Below are positions 14,717 through 22,832 of a stretch of 64,000 bases of DNA, piece by piece. Numbering within the stretch: the stretch's first letter is position 1; every line of letters starts with the position of its first letter. The position numbers and the translations under genes were made by a program. Source of the DNA: an uncultured Paludibacter sp. (GTDB lineage Bacteria > Bacteroidota > Bacteroidia > Bacteroidales > Paludibacteraceae). The notes under the pieces are model-generated. The model had not been told where the DNA came from. It worked only from the letters and a program-made list of their open reading frames with translations, and did not search any database. Where the stretch lies: NCBI GenBank assembly GCA_937927845.1, contig CALFXE010000200.1, positions 115,844 to 179,843 of the forward strand, read 5' to 3'.

Positions 14717-17230
14717 TTAAAAATCATTTTGTTCATTAGCAAAGAATTGATCCAGGGATGATAAGTCCGGAATGAGTACACTTCGGGCTTTACTGCCTTC
14801 AAAAGGACCTACAATTCCTGCAGCTTCCAGTTGGTCGATAAGGCGTCCGGCTCTGTTGTATCCCAATTTCAGTTTTCTTTGTAATAAAGAAGCCGAACCT
14901 TGCTGTGCGGTCACAATAATTTCTGCGGCTTCTCTAAATAAAGAATCTCTGTCGGAAATATCTATATCAAGACTTATGCCACTTTCTTCACCAATATATT
15001 CCGGAAGCAAATATGCATTCGGATAGGCTTTCTGTGAACCGATGAATTCCGTAATTTTTTCTACCTCCGGTGTATCAACAAAGGCACATTGCACACGAAC
15101 CAGGTCATTTCCCTGCGTGTATAGTAAATCCCCGCGGCCGATTAACTGATCGGCTCCCTGGCTGTCCAGAATGGTTCTCGAGTCAATTTTTGAGGTTACA
15201 CGGAAAGCGATACGTGCCGGGAAGTTGGCTTTAATGATACCGGTAATAACGTTTACCGACGGACGTTGTGTCGCGATAATCAGGTGAATACCAATGGCAC
15301 GGGCAAGCTGTGCCAGACGCGCAATAGGCGTTTCCACCTCTTTACCGGCGGTCATGATCAGATCGGCAAACTCATCCACAACCAGAACGATATACGGCAG
15401 GAAGCGGTGTCCGTTTTCCGGATTTAATTTTCGTTGTCTGAATTTCTCGTTATACTCTTTAATGTTACGCACCATCGCATCCTTCAGCAGGTTGTAACGG
15501 TTGTCCATCTCGATACAAAGAGAATTCAGCGTGTTGATAACTTTGGTATTATCGGTAATGATCGCATCTTCCGTGTCCGGAAGCTTGGCTAAATAATGTC
15601 TTTCAATTTTATTAAAAAGGGTCAACTCCACTTTTTTAGGATCGACCAATACGAATTTTACTTCTGCCGGATGCTTTTTGTATAAAAGCGAGGTCAATAC
15701 GGCATTTAAACCAACCGATTTACCCTGACCCGTTGCACCGGCCATTAAAAGGTGAGGCATTTTTGCCAGGTCAACCACAAAGGTTTCGTTAGAAATGGTT
15801 TTTCCTAAAGCGATTGGCAATTCCATTTCTGCTGTCTGGAATTTCGGAGAAGCGATAACGCTTTTCATCGAAACCATAGTAGGGGAGTTGTTCGGAACTT
15901 CGATACCAATGGTTCCTTTACCCGGAATCGGAGCGATAATACGGATTCCTAAAGCAGCAAGCGATAAGGCAATATCATCCTCCAGGCTCTTGATTTTGGA
16001 AATCCGGATCCCGGCTTCGGGTACAATTTCATATAAGGTAACTGTAGGACCAACGGTTGCCTTAATCTGGGCAATGTCGATTTTATAGTTACGAAGGGTC
16101 TCAACAATTTTGTTTTTGTTTTCTTCCAGCTCTGCCTGATTGATGGTGATGCCGCCGGATGTATATTCCTTTAACAGGTCAATGGATGGCAGCTGGTAGT
16201 TGGATAATTCCAATGTGGGATCAAACTCCCCGAAATCACGGACAAGTCTTGCCGCCAGATTTTCTTCCACCACGGCTTCCTCTTCGATTTTTTCGATTAC
16301 AAAATGCTCGTCATCGGTTTTTATAATTTCCGAAACAGGAGCAGTCGGGATTGTGGCTGCCGGCTCCGGTTCGACAGGTTTTGTTTTCAGGCTGATTTCC
16401 GAAGGGTGTGCGATAGTGGGTTTTAAAGCTTCTTTATTGATCTCAAATGCAGAAGGCTTGGTCTTTAATTCAATATTGGACAATACTTCGTCGTCCTCTT
16501 CATCGTTAAAATCAAGACTTGGATTGGAAGTAATAATGGTGTCGTCAATTATTTCATCGGCTAAGGCTACCGGTGAATTGTTCTGGTTTCCGGCAACCGG
16601 CGTGTCCAGATTTAACTCGTCTGTAAAGGATTTGTTCGATTTTTCAAAGAAATCTTTAATGCCTTCGGTTGAAATTTTTATTTTGAAGATCAGGTAAATG
16701 ATAACGCCAAACAGCAATACTAAAAAGGTTCCGGTTTTGCCCAGGTAATCCTGTACAAAAAGGTTCATTTCATACCCGATGATACCGCCTAACTGCGGTA
16801 CTACATTCCAGAAAAAACCAAAGAGTACAGAAAGGATAACCATTACAAAAAGGTCCCAGAAAATGGTTTTTTTAAGTTTGGTTAGCGACAGATCTACCAG
16901 AAGATAGGTTCCGGCTAAAAAGAACAGGCGCACAAAAAGAAAAGAAGCCGCTCCGAATCCTCTATACAGGAAAAAATCGGACAGAAAAGCCCCGAATTTC
17001 CCTAACCAGTTGTATGTTTTCTCACTTCGGTCACCAAAGCTAGTTAACGAACTCTGGTCGTAATCGCCATAGATATAATAGGAGATAAAAGAGAGCAGCA
17101 ACGCAACCGAAAATAAAACAAGTAAAGCCCCGAACAGGACTTTGTACTGACGTGAAATTTGCCAGGAGAATTTCGGTTTTGCTGTTTTTTCTCCTTTATC
17201 CGGAGTTTCTTTTTTTGTTGATTTTGCCAT
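14717..17230 (-). CDS. ftsK: DNA translocase FtsK
   Basis: 837 aa. About four membrane helices (residues 28-200), a low-complexity acidic/Pro-rich linker (about 210-330), then the motor: alpha/beta domains with Walker A GATGQGKS near residue 497 and Walker B VLVVDEFADL near 618, ending in a gamma winged helix (about 775-837). It pumps chromosomal DNA at the septum and activates XerCD dimer resolution. The linker is short compared with the E. coli protein, as in other Bacteroidota. It heads the run ftsK, lolA, lptF/G, ribBA. Confidence 0.96.
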   Translation of the reverse strand: MAKSTKKETPDKGEKTAKPKFSWQISRQYKVLFGALLVLFSVALLLSFISYYIYGDYDQSSLTSFGDRSEKTYNWLGKFGAFLSDFFLYRGFGAASFLFVRLFFLAGTYLLVDLSLTKLKKTIFWDLFVMVILSVLFGFFWNVVPQLGGIIGYEMNLFVQDYLGKTGTFLVLLFGVIIYLIFKIKISTEGIKDFFEKSNKSFTDELNLDTPVAGNQNNSPVALADEIIDDTIITSNPSLDFNDEEDDEVLSNIELKTKPSAFEINKEALKPTIAHPSEISLKTKPVEPEPAATIPTAPVSEIIKTDDEHFVIEKIEEEAVVEENLAARLVRDFGEFDPTLELSNYQLPSIDLLKEYTSGGITINQAELEENKNKIVETLRNYKIDIAQIKATVGPTVTLYEIVPEAGIRISKIKSLEDDIALSLAALGIRIIAPIPGKGTIGIEVPNNSPTMVSMKSVIASPKFQTAEMELPIALGKTISNETFVVDLAKMPHLLMAGATGQGKSVGLNAVLTSLLYKKHPAEVKFVLVDPKKVELTLFNKIERHYLAKLPDTEDAIITDNTKVINTLNSLCIEMDNRYNLLKDAMVRNIKEYNEKFRQRKLNPENGHRFLPYIVLVVDEFADLIMTAGKEVETPIARLAQLARAIGIHLIIATQRPSVNVITGIIKANFPARIAFRVTSKIDSRTILDSQGADQLIGRGDLLYTQGNDLVRVQCAFVDTPEVEKITEFIGSQKAYPNAYLLPEYIGEESGISLDIDISDRDSLFREAAEIIVTAQQGSASLLQRKLKLGYNRAGRLIDQLEAAGIVGPFEGSKARSVLIPDLSSLDQFFANEQNDF

Positions 17231-17264
17231 TTACAATAGTCAAATTTTGTCGCCGTACGGTGAA

Positions 17265-17633
17265 TCAGATTATCCGTGGCAAATATATAATTAATCCCAC
17301 AGCAATAGCGGCAAGGGCTGCAAAAAATACAGCACCTGCGGCTATGTCTTTTATAAAACCTATTTTTTGATGGTAGTCCGGATGAATAAAATCGGCAATT
17401 TTTTCAACAGCCGTATTCAATCCCTCGATACTTAAAACCAGTCCGATTGCCAGTGTCTGCACCAGCCATTCCACCTGCGATATTCTGAAATAGAATCCGG
17501 CCAGTGTAACCAAAACAGCCAGACTGAACTGAATCATCACGCTGTGTTCGGTTGTGATTAGTTTGTAAGCTCCTTTAAAAGCATACACGACACTTTTCAG
17601 CCTACCGGTAAAAAAGGAATTATCTTGTTTCAT
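17265..17633 (-). CDS. dgkA: Diacylglycerol kinase, prokaryotic (DgkA type)
   Basis: 122 aa with three membrane helices and the family core EGLNTAVEKIADF followed by KDIAAGAVFFAAL; the conserved Glu and Asn residues are in place. It phosphorylates diacylglycerol or undecaprenol in the inner membrane using ATP, recycling lipids from envelope synthesis. The gene ends 34 bases before ftsK begins, and starts 7 bases after tpx ends, so co-transcription with tpx is likely. Confidence 0.93.
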   Translation of the reverse strand: MKQDNSFFTGRLKSVVYAFKGAYKLITTEHSVMIQFSLAVLVTLAGFYFRISQVEWLVQTLAIGLVLSIEGLNTAVEKIADFIHPDYHQKIGFIKDIAAGAVFFAALAAIAVGLIIYLPRII

Positions 17634-17640
17634 TTAAAAT

Positions 17641-18138
17641 TTAAAGTGCTGCCAAAGCATTTTCGTAATTAGGTTCGTCCACAATATCCGGAACCTGCTC
17701 ACTGTATTTTACCACGCCGTTTTCGTCCAGAACAATAACAACACGGGAAAGCAAACCTGCTAAAGGTCCGTCGGCAATTGTCAGGCCGTATTCTTTACCG
17801 AAGCTACCGTCTTTAAAATCAGAAAGATTGATCACGTTCGATAATCCTTCCGCTCCGCAAAAACGAGCCTGTGCAAATGGCAAGTCACGTGAAATACACA
17901 ATACTTTTGTGTTTTCCAGATTGCTTGCTTTTTCGTTGAATTTTCTAACAGATGCCGCACAGGTACCGGTATCCACACTCGGGAAAATGTTTAAAACAAC
18001 TTTACTTCCTTTAAAATCGGATAGGGAAGCTAATGAAAGATCGTTTTTAACTAATTGAAAATCTTTTGCCTGTGTACCAACCTGCGGTAATTCTCCGGCA
18101 GTATGAATTGTATTTCCTTTTAATGTGATTTGTGCCAT
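17641..18138 (-). CDS. tpx: Thiol peroxidase, atypical 2-Cys peroxiredoxin
   Basis: 165 aa, full family length. The peroxidatic Cys60 is in FPSVDTGTC and the resolving Cys94 in ARFCGAEG, both typical of Tpx. It reduces hydroperoxides in the cytoplasm or periplasm using thioredoxin; there is no signal peptide here. The upstream TACTTTTG element at 18161-18168 fits a promoter with a short leader. Downstream is dgkA. Confidence 0.95.
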   Translation of the reverse strand: MAQITLKGNTIHTAGELPQVGTQAKDFQLVKNDLSLASLSDFKGSKVVLNIFPSVDTGTCAASVRKFNEKASNLENTKVLCISRDLPFAQARFCGAEGLSNVINLSDFKDGSFGKEYGLTIADGPLAGLLSRVVIVLDENGVVKYSEQVPDIVDEPNYENALAAL

Positions 18139-18160
18139 TTTTTTAATTTTTTTAGTACTC

Positions 18161-18168
18161 CAAAAGTA
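18161..18168 (-). promoter_or_regulatory. Candidate -7 element (TACTTTTG) of the tpx promoter
   Basis: On the minus strand the sequence reads TACTTTTG, matching the Bacteroidota -7 consensus TAnnTTTG, 22 bases before the tpx ATG. No clear TTG -33 element is seen at the ideal spacing, so confidence is moderate. Confidence 0.4.
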
Positions 18169-18339
18169 TGAAATTATATCGAAAATACGAAAGTGTACCG
18201 GATTTGCCTGCCGAATTTACACAAGGGGTAATTTTCAGGCGGTTATGGAGTGGGCGTATGGCGTTTACCGGCTGGGGAATAAAGAGGCGCGATTATTATA
18301 GGTGTAATTAAAGAGTGTTTCTCTTTTGGGATTCTGAGC

Positions 18340-18442
18340 CCAATAGCCGCATCGTCATTATGTGTTATTAATATACTCCTGAGCATTACAGGCCTTATGC
18401 TTTAAACCAAACGGATAATAATGATTCTCTTCCATAATGGAG
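18340..18442 (-). pseudogene. RHS-core remnant with internal deletion
   Basis: The minus strand translates to IMEENHYYPFGLKHKA and then QEYIN, matching MEESHYYPFGLKHKA of the intact RHS protein (about 24265-24335). The homology stops there and resumes as DAAIG, part of the core usually some 40-50 codons further on. The 14 bases CCAATAGCCGCATC in this second piece are identical in the other remnant at 21552-21715. Surrounding sequence (18150-18573) holds stops in all frames and no other recognisable gene. Confidence 0.75.
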
Positions 18443-18573
18443 GACACTCCTGTAAAACTATTCTCCGTACAGGACATCCCCAAATCCATAGGTAGCACTA
18501 ACATAACCCTATGCATGCTGAGAAAATTTTAAAACATCTTTTTTGTGCTGAAAGCCAGCTAAATAAGAGGTGT

Positions 18574-19077
18574 TTACCAATGTTTTTTAGTCTTAATAAT
18601 ATTTGTGACCATTCGATCAATTTCATTACTAAAAGTTTTTTTTGCATCGGGATTTGGTAAAAGAAAAACAAATCGGCTAAGAACATCATTCTCCGTTGAG
18701 AGATAGGCGATTCCTCTTACGAATTCGCTATCATTGTAAGAAAAATAAATCTTTAGATTTCCATCCTGTTTTTCAATGTCCGTAATAACCAGCTCATACA
18801 AATCCGTTAAAAAATCTTCAAAGTTATTCTCATCAACTTTTACTGCTCCGCTCATCTTATTAGACATCAGATACAATAAATATTTAATCTTGCCATCTGC
18901 TCCAAACTCATAGATATCAATATTCGCTTCTGCCTCACGGGTAGTGTTAAACATCGTATAAGTTGTATTTTCTGGGACAGTAACGGTATAAAACTCAGTT
19001 TTAAATTTCGTTTGCGAATAAATTCCGGTTACAACTAACAGCGATATACCTGTAAAAAATAGTTTATACTTATTCAT
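18574..19077 (-). CDS. Exported protein of unknown function, toxin-region gene
   Basis: 167 aa with a signal peptide (residues 1 to about 21, ending GIYSQ) and a small alpha/beta mature part without recognised motifs. It lies in the region of broken RHS tips, downstream (in transcription direction) of the degraded frame 19292-19500, so a periplasmic immunity role is possible but unproven. The upstream minus strand has TTGACA near 19121, but no good TAnnTTTG partner. Confidence 0.65.
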   Translation of the reverse strand: MNKYKLFFTGISLLVVTGIYSQTKFKTEFYTVTVPENTTYTMFNTTREAEANIDIYEFGADGKIKYLLYLMSNKMSGAVKVDENNFEDFLTDLYELVITDIEKQDGNLKIYFSYNDSEFVRGIAYLSTENDVLSRFVFLLPNPDAKKTFSNEIDRMVTNIIKTKKHW

Positions 19078-19291
19078 CCATCATGTACTTACTAATATTT
19101 ATATTATCTGATGTTGTCAATATAAAACGAATATAACGATTCTTTTTTTTATCTCCGAAAGTTGTTATACAAGTCAGAGAAGACAGAAAAAGAACTGTCT
19201 TATTTATTTTTGAATCATCTTTTTATACGAACTATTGATAATCATAGTTTTAATTAGGGATTAAATTAAGGAGACTATACTTAGAATAATT

Positions 19292-19500
19292 TTATAAAAT
19301 AGTTCTTTTAATAATTCCTTTATTCTTAATAAACTTGGCAGTCTTTGGTAAAGGATAAGCATTATAGGTAGGATCTACTAAGGTGACCTTTTCTAAAATT
19401 CTCACCATTTTTCTCCATTAATAATTGGATTAACATAAGGATGGACACATGTGTTGCGCCCATCCCTGTATTCCGAATACTGAAACGAGTTTCTGACTTT
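19292..19500 (-). pseudogene. Frameshifted toxin-tip-like remnant
   Basis: Two adjacent minus-strand frames read as one broken protein. The first (19402-19500) encodes FQYSEYRDGRNTCVHPYV and ends INGEKW-stop. The second (19292-19405), shifted by one base, starts about where the first stops and encodes RILEKVTLVDPTYNAYPLP and a Lys-rich end. No start codon with a leader is present. It lies just after the immunity-like gene 19510-20094. A toxin origin is inferred from context only. The rest of 19078-19509 shows nothing recognisable. Confidence 0.4.
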
Positions 19501-19509
19501 TTATGAATC

Positions 19510-20094
19510 TTAATGTTTTATTAAGCTTTTATAGATTTTATATGCGCTAACATTATCAATTTCAAAATTTGGTATCTCTTCAATATTATTTTTAATTAAC
19601 AGTACAGAATCGTTATTATTTTTTGAAGCACTTATGTTGTCTAAAATGCCAGAACAAGCTGTACACTTTATTAAAACATAATAATAATCAATTTTTGATT
19701 GAATGATTTTTTTTGATTTTACATTAACGGAAAATAACTTCTTCTTGTTTTTTAAAATTTCATCAATTTTCTTCCTATTTGCTTCTCCATATTTATTGTC
19801 AATATTAAAAGAATCATTACTATAATTGAATGTCAAATATATCGAATCTCTTTTTTGACATGATTCAAAGTGACCGTCTGAAAAATCTTTTAAAAAAACA
19901 TCTGAAATTTTAAAATCATCTTTTAACTCCACAGAAGAGTCATATTTAATTGCCTTCAAAGAAGCTTTATATTTATCAATCTTGGTTTTCTGTTTTGTTT
20001 CAGAAAAAATTAATAAAAATTTTTGTTCAGCAGATTGACCCAATACGCATTTGGGAATTAAGAACAATAAAATTAGAAATAATAACTTTCTCAT
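19510..20094 (-). CDS. Exported protein, putative immunity protein of a lost toxin tip
   Basis: 194 aa with a signal peptide (ending CVLGQS, about residue 20) and a Lys/Asp-rich mature domain with a CTACS motif near residue 155. I do not recognise the family. It begins five bases after the stop of a toxin-tip-like fragment (20099-20224), the tight toxin-then-immunity spacing seen in polymorphic toxin loci. Its base composition is very AT-rich, like the other small genes here and unlike the housekeeping block before 18138. Confidence 0.6.
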   Translation of the reverse strand: MRKLLFLILLFLIPKCVLGQSAEQKFLLIFSETKQKTKIDKYKASLKAIKYDSSVELKDDFKISDVFLKDFSDGHFESCQKRDSIYLTFNYSNDSFNIDNKYGEANRKKIDEILKNKKKLFSVNVKSKKIIQSKIDYYYVLIKCTACSGILDNISASKNNNDSVLLIKNNIEEIPNFEIDNVSAYKIYKSLIKH

Positions 20095-20098
20095 AATA

Positions 20099-20224
20099 TT
20101 AATTTGCTTTATAACTATTTTGAATTATTTGATCAACTTCTGATGTTTTTAAACTCTCAGGAGGACTTCCTAAAACATCACCACTCGTATTCGTATATCC
20201 ATTGTCAGGGATTGTAAATCTGTA
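20099..20224 (-). pseudogene. C-terminal tip of a toxin-like protein, no start
   Basis: 41 codons on the minus strand encode YRFTIPDNGYTNTSGDVLG, SPPESL and a helical end QIIQNSYKAN before a stop. There is no start codon. The frame is continuous with the lipoprotein gene just upstream (20225-20761), separated only by that gene's TAA at 20225-20227. It is either a tip fused by recombination to the lipoprotein gene and cut off by a nonsense codon, or an orphan tip. It abuts the start of 19510-20094. Confidence 0.5.
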
Positions 20225-20761
20225 TTATTGGGTATTATCAATTACGATCACTTTATGAGAAGCTCGAAATTCATTTGTTATTATTCGCATGGGTTCTTCT
20301 CCCTTTTCATTCTTTTTTTCTAATTTTATATAGCCCTGATCATTTATAATACCATCTATATAGAATACTCCTGTTTCATTGAATTTTATGTCATAAAAAG
20401 GAATAGTATTATTATCGATTGCCCCAAAAGTATCTTTAACTATTTTATGAAGATAGCTTTCATCATAATCAATACTTTTAGTCCTGGCCATTGCGAAAAT
20501 AATATATCTATTATTCTTTTTATTTATATCATTATCTAAATCGGTCGTAATAGTATCTAATATATTTCTATAAATTATTTTTCCATTATAACTTTTCCCT
20601 TTATAAATAGTATCTGGGAAATCTATTTTAAATTCAACCCCCTTGTTATAAAAAATAGTCTTTTTATTGATATTATTGGCTGGTTGGTTTTTCACGTCTT
20701 TGCAACCAATATATAATAATAAGATTATTATTGCTCCTAAAATTTTACCTGTTGTTCTCAT
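20225..20761 (-). CDS. Lipoprotein of unknown function, toxin-region gene
   Basis: About 178 aa from ATG 20761 (MRTTGKILGAII); the open frame extends to 20809 but the added 16 residues are Lys/Glu-rich and would spoil the signal peptide. The lipobox is LLYIGC, with the acylated Cys near residue 20. The mature part is beta-rich and AT-rich, with no family recognised. Periplasmic immunity lipoproteins of this size are usual beside RHS toxins in flavobacteria, so an immunity role is a reasonable inference. Confidence 0.6.
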   Translation of the reverse strand: MRTTGKILGAIIILLLYIGCKDVKNQPANNINKKTIFYNKGVEFKIDFPDTIYKGKSYNGKIIYRNILDTITTDLDNDINKKNNRYIIFAMARTKSIDYDESYLHKIVKDTFGAIDNNTIPFYDIKFNETGVFYIDGIINDQGYIKLEKKNEKGEEPMRIITNEFRASHKVIVIDNTQ

Positions 20762-20996
20762 TGTTTGTTTTTTCTTCTGCTTCTCTTTTTCTTTCTGCAT
20801 TTCTTTCAAAAATCAATGGTATATCTACTTACTGCTAACGACAGAGTTTTTTACTTGAATAGTTATATTGTACTTCGTTTTGTTAGTATGTATCTCCTTG
20901 TAATTAGTATTTGGCACTACACATTTTAATACTACAGCTAATTGATTACACGAGGATATTGGTTTTTTTAGAGTTGTAATTTGCTTCTCTTTATTG

Positions 20997-21017
20997 GCGC
21001 GGATTACAAATCCGCGC
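20997..21017. repeat. Perfect 9-bp palindrome GCGCGGATT-ACA-AATCCGCGC (REP-like)
   Basis: A GC-rich inverted repeat with a 3-base loop, standing out in AT-rich DNA and ending at the stop of the DUF1493 gene. Very similar palindromes are, from memory, dispersed in flavobacterial genomes. It may be a REP-type element or act as a terminator-like hairpin; the T tract after it is weak. Confidence 0.6.
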
Positions 21018-21370
21018 TATCGGGGTTTATTTTTATTCAAAACTTCTTCATCCAATTTACCAGCAATTACCGCTTTCTCAAGGTCTCCAATTGTAAGTTC
21101 TTTATAGCCTTTATTTTTTTTAGGGAACAATTGAGCTATAACTGGTGGCAGATTTATTCCTCCTTCGGCACGGAAATAATCTGCTGCCATAAAATTTGAA
21201 ACATTTACACTAAATTCCTTTCCAAACTTAACTATGAATTCGACAGCATCATCACCGTAAATAAGTAAATCTTCTTGTATTGAAGTATCACGTGTCAAGG
21301 GAAAATCATATTCCCAGCGTTCTCTAATTATGAATTGCTTAATATTTTCAAAAATTCCAGTCTTACTCAT
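21017..21370 (-). CDS. DUF1493 family protein, probable immunity protein
   Basis: 117 aa. The pattern TSIQEDLLIYGDDAVEF, then FGKEFSVNVSNF and ADYFRAEGG is the DUF1493 signature, a small acyl-carrier-like helical fold. In Bacteroidota these genes often follow RHS or Hint-containing toxin tips. Here the start ATG overlaps the stop of a Hint-type remnant (21363-21551) by eight bases, direct evidence of a former toxin/immunity pair. The product has no signal peptide, so it acts in the cytoplasm. Confidence 0.8.
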   Translation of the reverse strand: MSKTGIFENIKQFIIRERWEYDFPLTRDTSIQEDLLIYGDDAVEFIVKFGKEFSVNVSNFMAADYFRAEGGINLPPVIAQLFPKKNKGYKELTIGDLEKAVIAGKLDEEVLNKNKPR

Positions 21371-21715
21371 CAGATTTCAATTTTTCTAATTTACAATCAG
21401 TTTGGGAATCTTCTTGTTCTTTAATACTCTTATTGTGTACCAATACCTTACTCTTTGTCACAAAATAATTATGATTGCCATCAACTGCCATATTATATAC
21501 AATTACTTTCTTAGCTAATCGTCGAATATTTTTTATTTCCAGTTTCCCATCGGGTTATCCATTGCATAAGTGTAAGGAGACCATTTGCGCCCTTGTTCTG
21601 CTAACGGATCAATATTCATCCATCTGCCAATAGCCGCATCACAATTACGCGCTCCATAATCATATAAATTTAATCCTAATTCATCCTGTAATTCCTTTCC
21701 GTTAAATTTATACTG
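21363..21715 (-). pseudogene. RHS core joined out of frame to a Hint pretoxin/toxin-tip remnant
   Basis: 21552-21715 encodes the RHS core YKFNGKELQDELGLN to YAMDNP and has the same length (164 bases) as 24026-24189 of the intact RHS gene, with few differences. At about 21551 the frame shifts into a different sequence: DGKLEIKNIRRL, then VYNMAVDGNHNYFVTKS, VLVHNK, typical of the end of a Hint domain, then a charged 22-residue tail and stop at 21363. The DUF1493 gene starts inside that stop. The material between core and Hint end is deleted. No start codon or upstream RHS shell remains. Confidence 0.8.
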
Positions 21716-21811
21716 TATTATAAGTTAACAGAACATATTTTAATACTGTAGCTCATTGAATGCACTGTCTATAAATTATGTTTTTTAATTACAGTATCAA
21801 TGGTAGACTTA

Positions 21812-22081
21812 TCATAAAAGCAAACAGGATCTTCCAACCGAAAGCAAACGTTCTGATTTGACATTACTTTTTAAAGCCCATAGTATCCAAAATTTTATAC
21901 TATAATGCCAATAAATCCATCCTATTACAACACCAACAATAACCCCTTCTCTAAATGTTAAATTAAAAATAGAAGAACTAATGTAGGCTATACAGAAGAT
22001 AATTAATAATAAAGGAATATTAATCCATAAATAACCAATCAATATTAACCTTAATGTACTTATGTTTTCAATATTTTTCAT
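21812..22081 (-). CDS. Small membrane protein, unknown
   Basis: 89 aa with two hydrophobic segments (about residues 11-36 and 44-70). No family recognised. It lies between the RHS/Hint remnant and the Imm26-like gene, so an immunity role at the inner membrane is possible. The C-terminus after NVKSERLL is odd (SVGRSCLLL) and may result from a recent junction. The upstream gap contains the hairpin 22105-22136. Confidence 0.5.
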   Translation of the reverse strand: MKNIENISTLRLILIGYLWINIPLLLIIFCIAYISSSIFNLTFREGVIVGVVIGWIYWHYSIKFWILWALKSNVKSERLLSVGRSCLLL

Positions 22082-22104
22082 GTTTTTAGCTGTTTAAATA
22101 TCCA

Positions 22105-22136
22105 ATCTAAGAGGATGTTCTTTTGTCCTCTTAGAT
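22105..22136. terminator. Stem-loop between Imm26-like and small membrane protein genes
   Basis: ATCTAAGAGGA (22105-22115) pairs perfectly with TCCTCTTAGAT (22126-22136) around a 10-base loop. It follows the Imm26-like gene on the minus strand. The T tract after it is interrupted on both strands, so termination is plausible but not certain. Confidence 0.5.
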
Positions 22137-22181
22137 AGATATTTTAAATTAGGATTATTTTTATTTATTCGTTAAGATTTA

Positions 22182-22658
22182 TTATTCTATAGAATTGAAT
22201 AATTCTATATCCTCGGCCAGCCAAACACAGGGTACTCCATTATAATAGTCTCTAATCCGATCTTCAACATGATGGGCTTCCCAAACAGCTGCTCTTTCTA
22301 ACCCTTTAATATGTTTTTTGGTTGTAGGCGTTATTTCACCGGTATTGGGATCATACAATTCAAAATTTTCAGGATTTAAAGCATCTTGTATAAACTTCAT
22401 AGGTTGCTTTCTAATTTCTTCTCTTATATTAAGTTTTCCAACTTTTAACCATCGACCTTGTGTTATTACATCATTATACACAGCAACAATAAATAAAATT
22501 TTCTTATTTTCAAGAACACTAAATTCTTTCAATGGCACTTCAGTTCTATAGTCAAAAAAGGCATAACCTGCATTTTCTAATATTTGTGCATAAGTATAAT
22601 ATTTATTTTCAATATTTATTTCAAGTATTGCTCCTTTAGTAATTTGTTGTTTTTTCAT
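22182..22658 (-). CDS. Imm26-like immunity protein
   Basis: 158 aa. The opening ITKGAILEINIENKYYTYAQIL, followed by YAFFDYRT, and the remainder, resemble Imm26 immunity proteins of polymorphic toxin systems (cytoplasmic, SUKH-unrelated beta-barrel type). It has no signal peptide. A short toxin-tip-like frame ends 28 bases before its start (22686-22757). It would neutralise a C-terminal toxin no longer encoded intact in this window. A GGAGG-containing leader precedes the ATG. Confidence 0.72.
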   Translation of the reverse strand: MKKQQITKGAILEINIENKYYTYAQILENAGYAFFDYRTEVPLKEFSVLENKKILFIVAVYNDVITQGRWLKVGKLNIREEIRKQPMKFIQDALNPENFELYDPNTGEITPTTKKHIKGLERAAVWEAHHVEDRIRDYYNGVPCVWLAEDIELFNSIE

Positions 22659-22685
22659 ATTTAACCTCCAAACTTTTTTAATGAA

Positions 22686-22757
22686 CTATTTTTGTTTGAT
22701 AACCGGCTGATTATCATTGGTGTTTGTAGGTGGAATTAACAGAAAATTTAAAGCACG
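22686..22757 (-). pseudogene. Possible toxin-tip remnant upstream of the Imm26-like gene
   Basis: A 23-codon minus-strand frame ends in NFLLIPPTNTNDNQ, PVIKQK and a stop 28 bases before the Imm26-like start. It has no start codon and stop codons lie directly upstream. The position is right for a displaced toxin tip, but the fragment is short and could be chance. Confidence 0.3.
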
Positions 22758-22832
22758 TTAAAACTCCACTTTATTTTTAAAAGCTATAATATCACTACTG
22801 TAACTTTTTTAGTTATGGCTTAGGGGCTTAAA

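Noticed and set aside
14716..14802. Upstream extension of the LolA frame
   Set aside because: It lies in the ftsK coding region and would destroy the signal peptide; ATG 14715 is adjacent to the ftsK stop.
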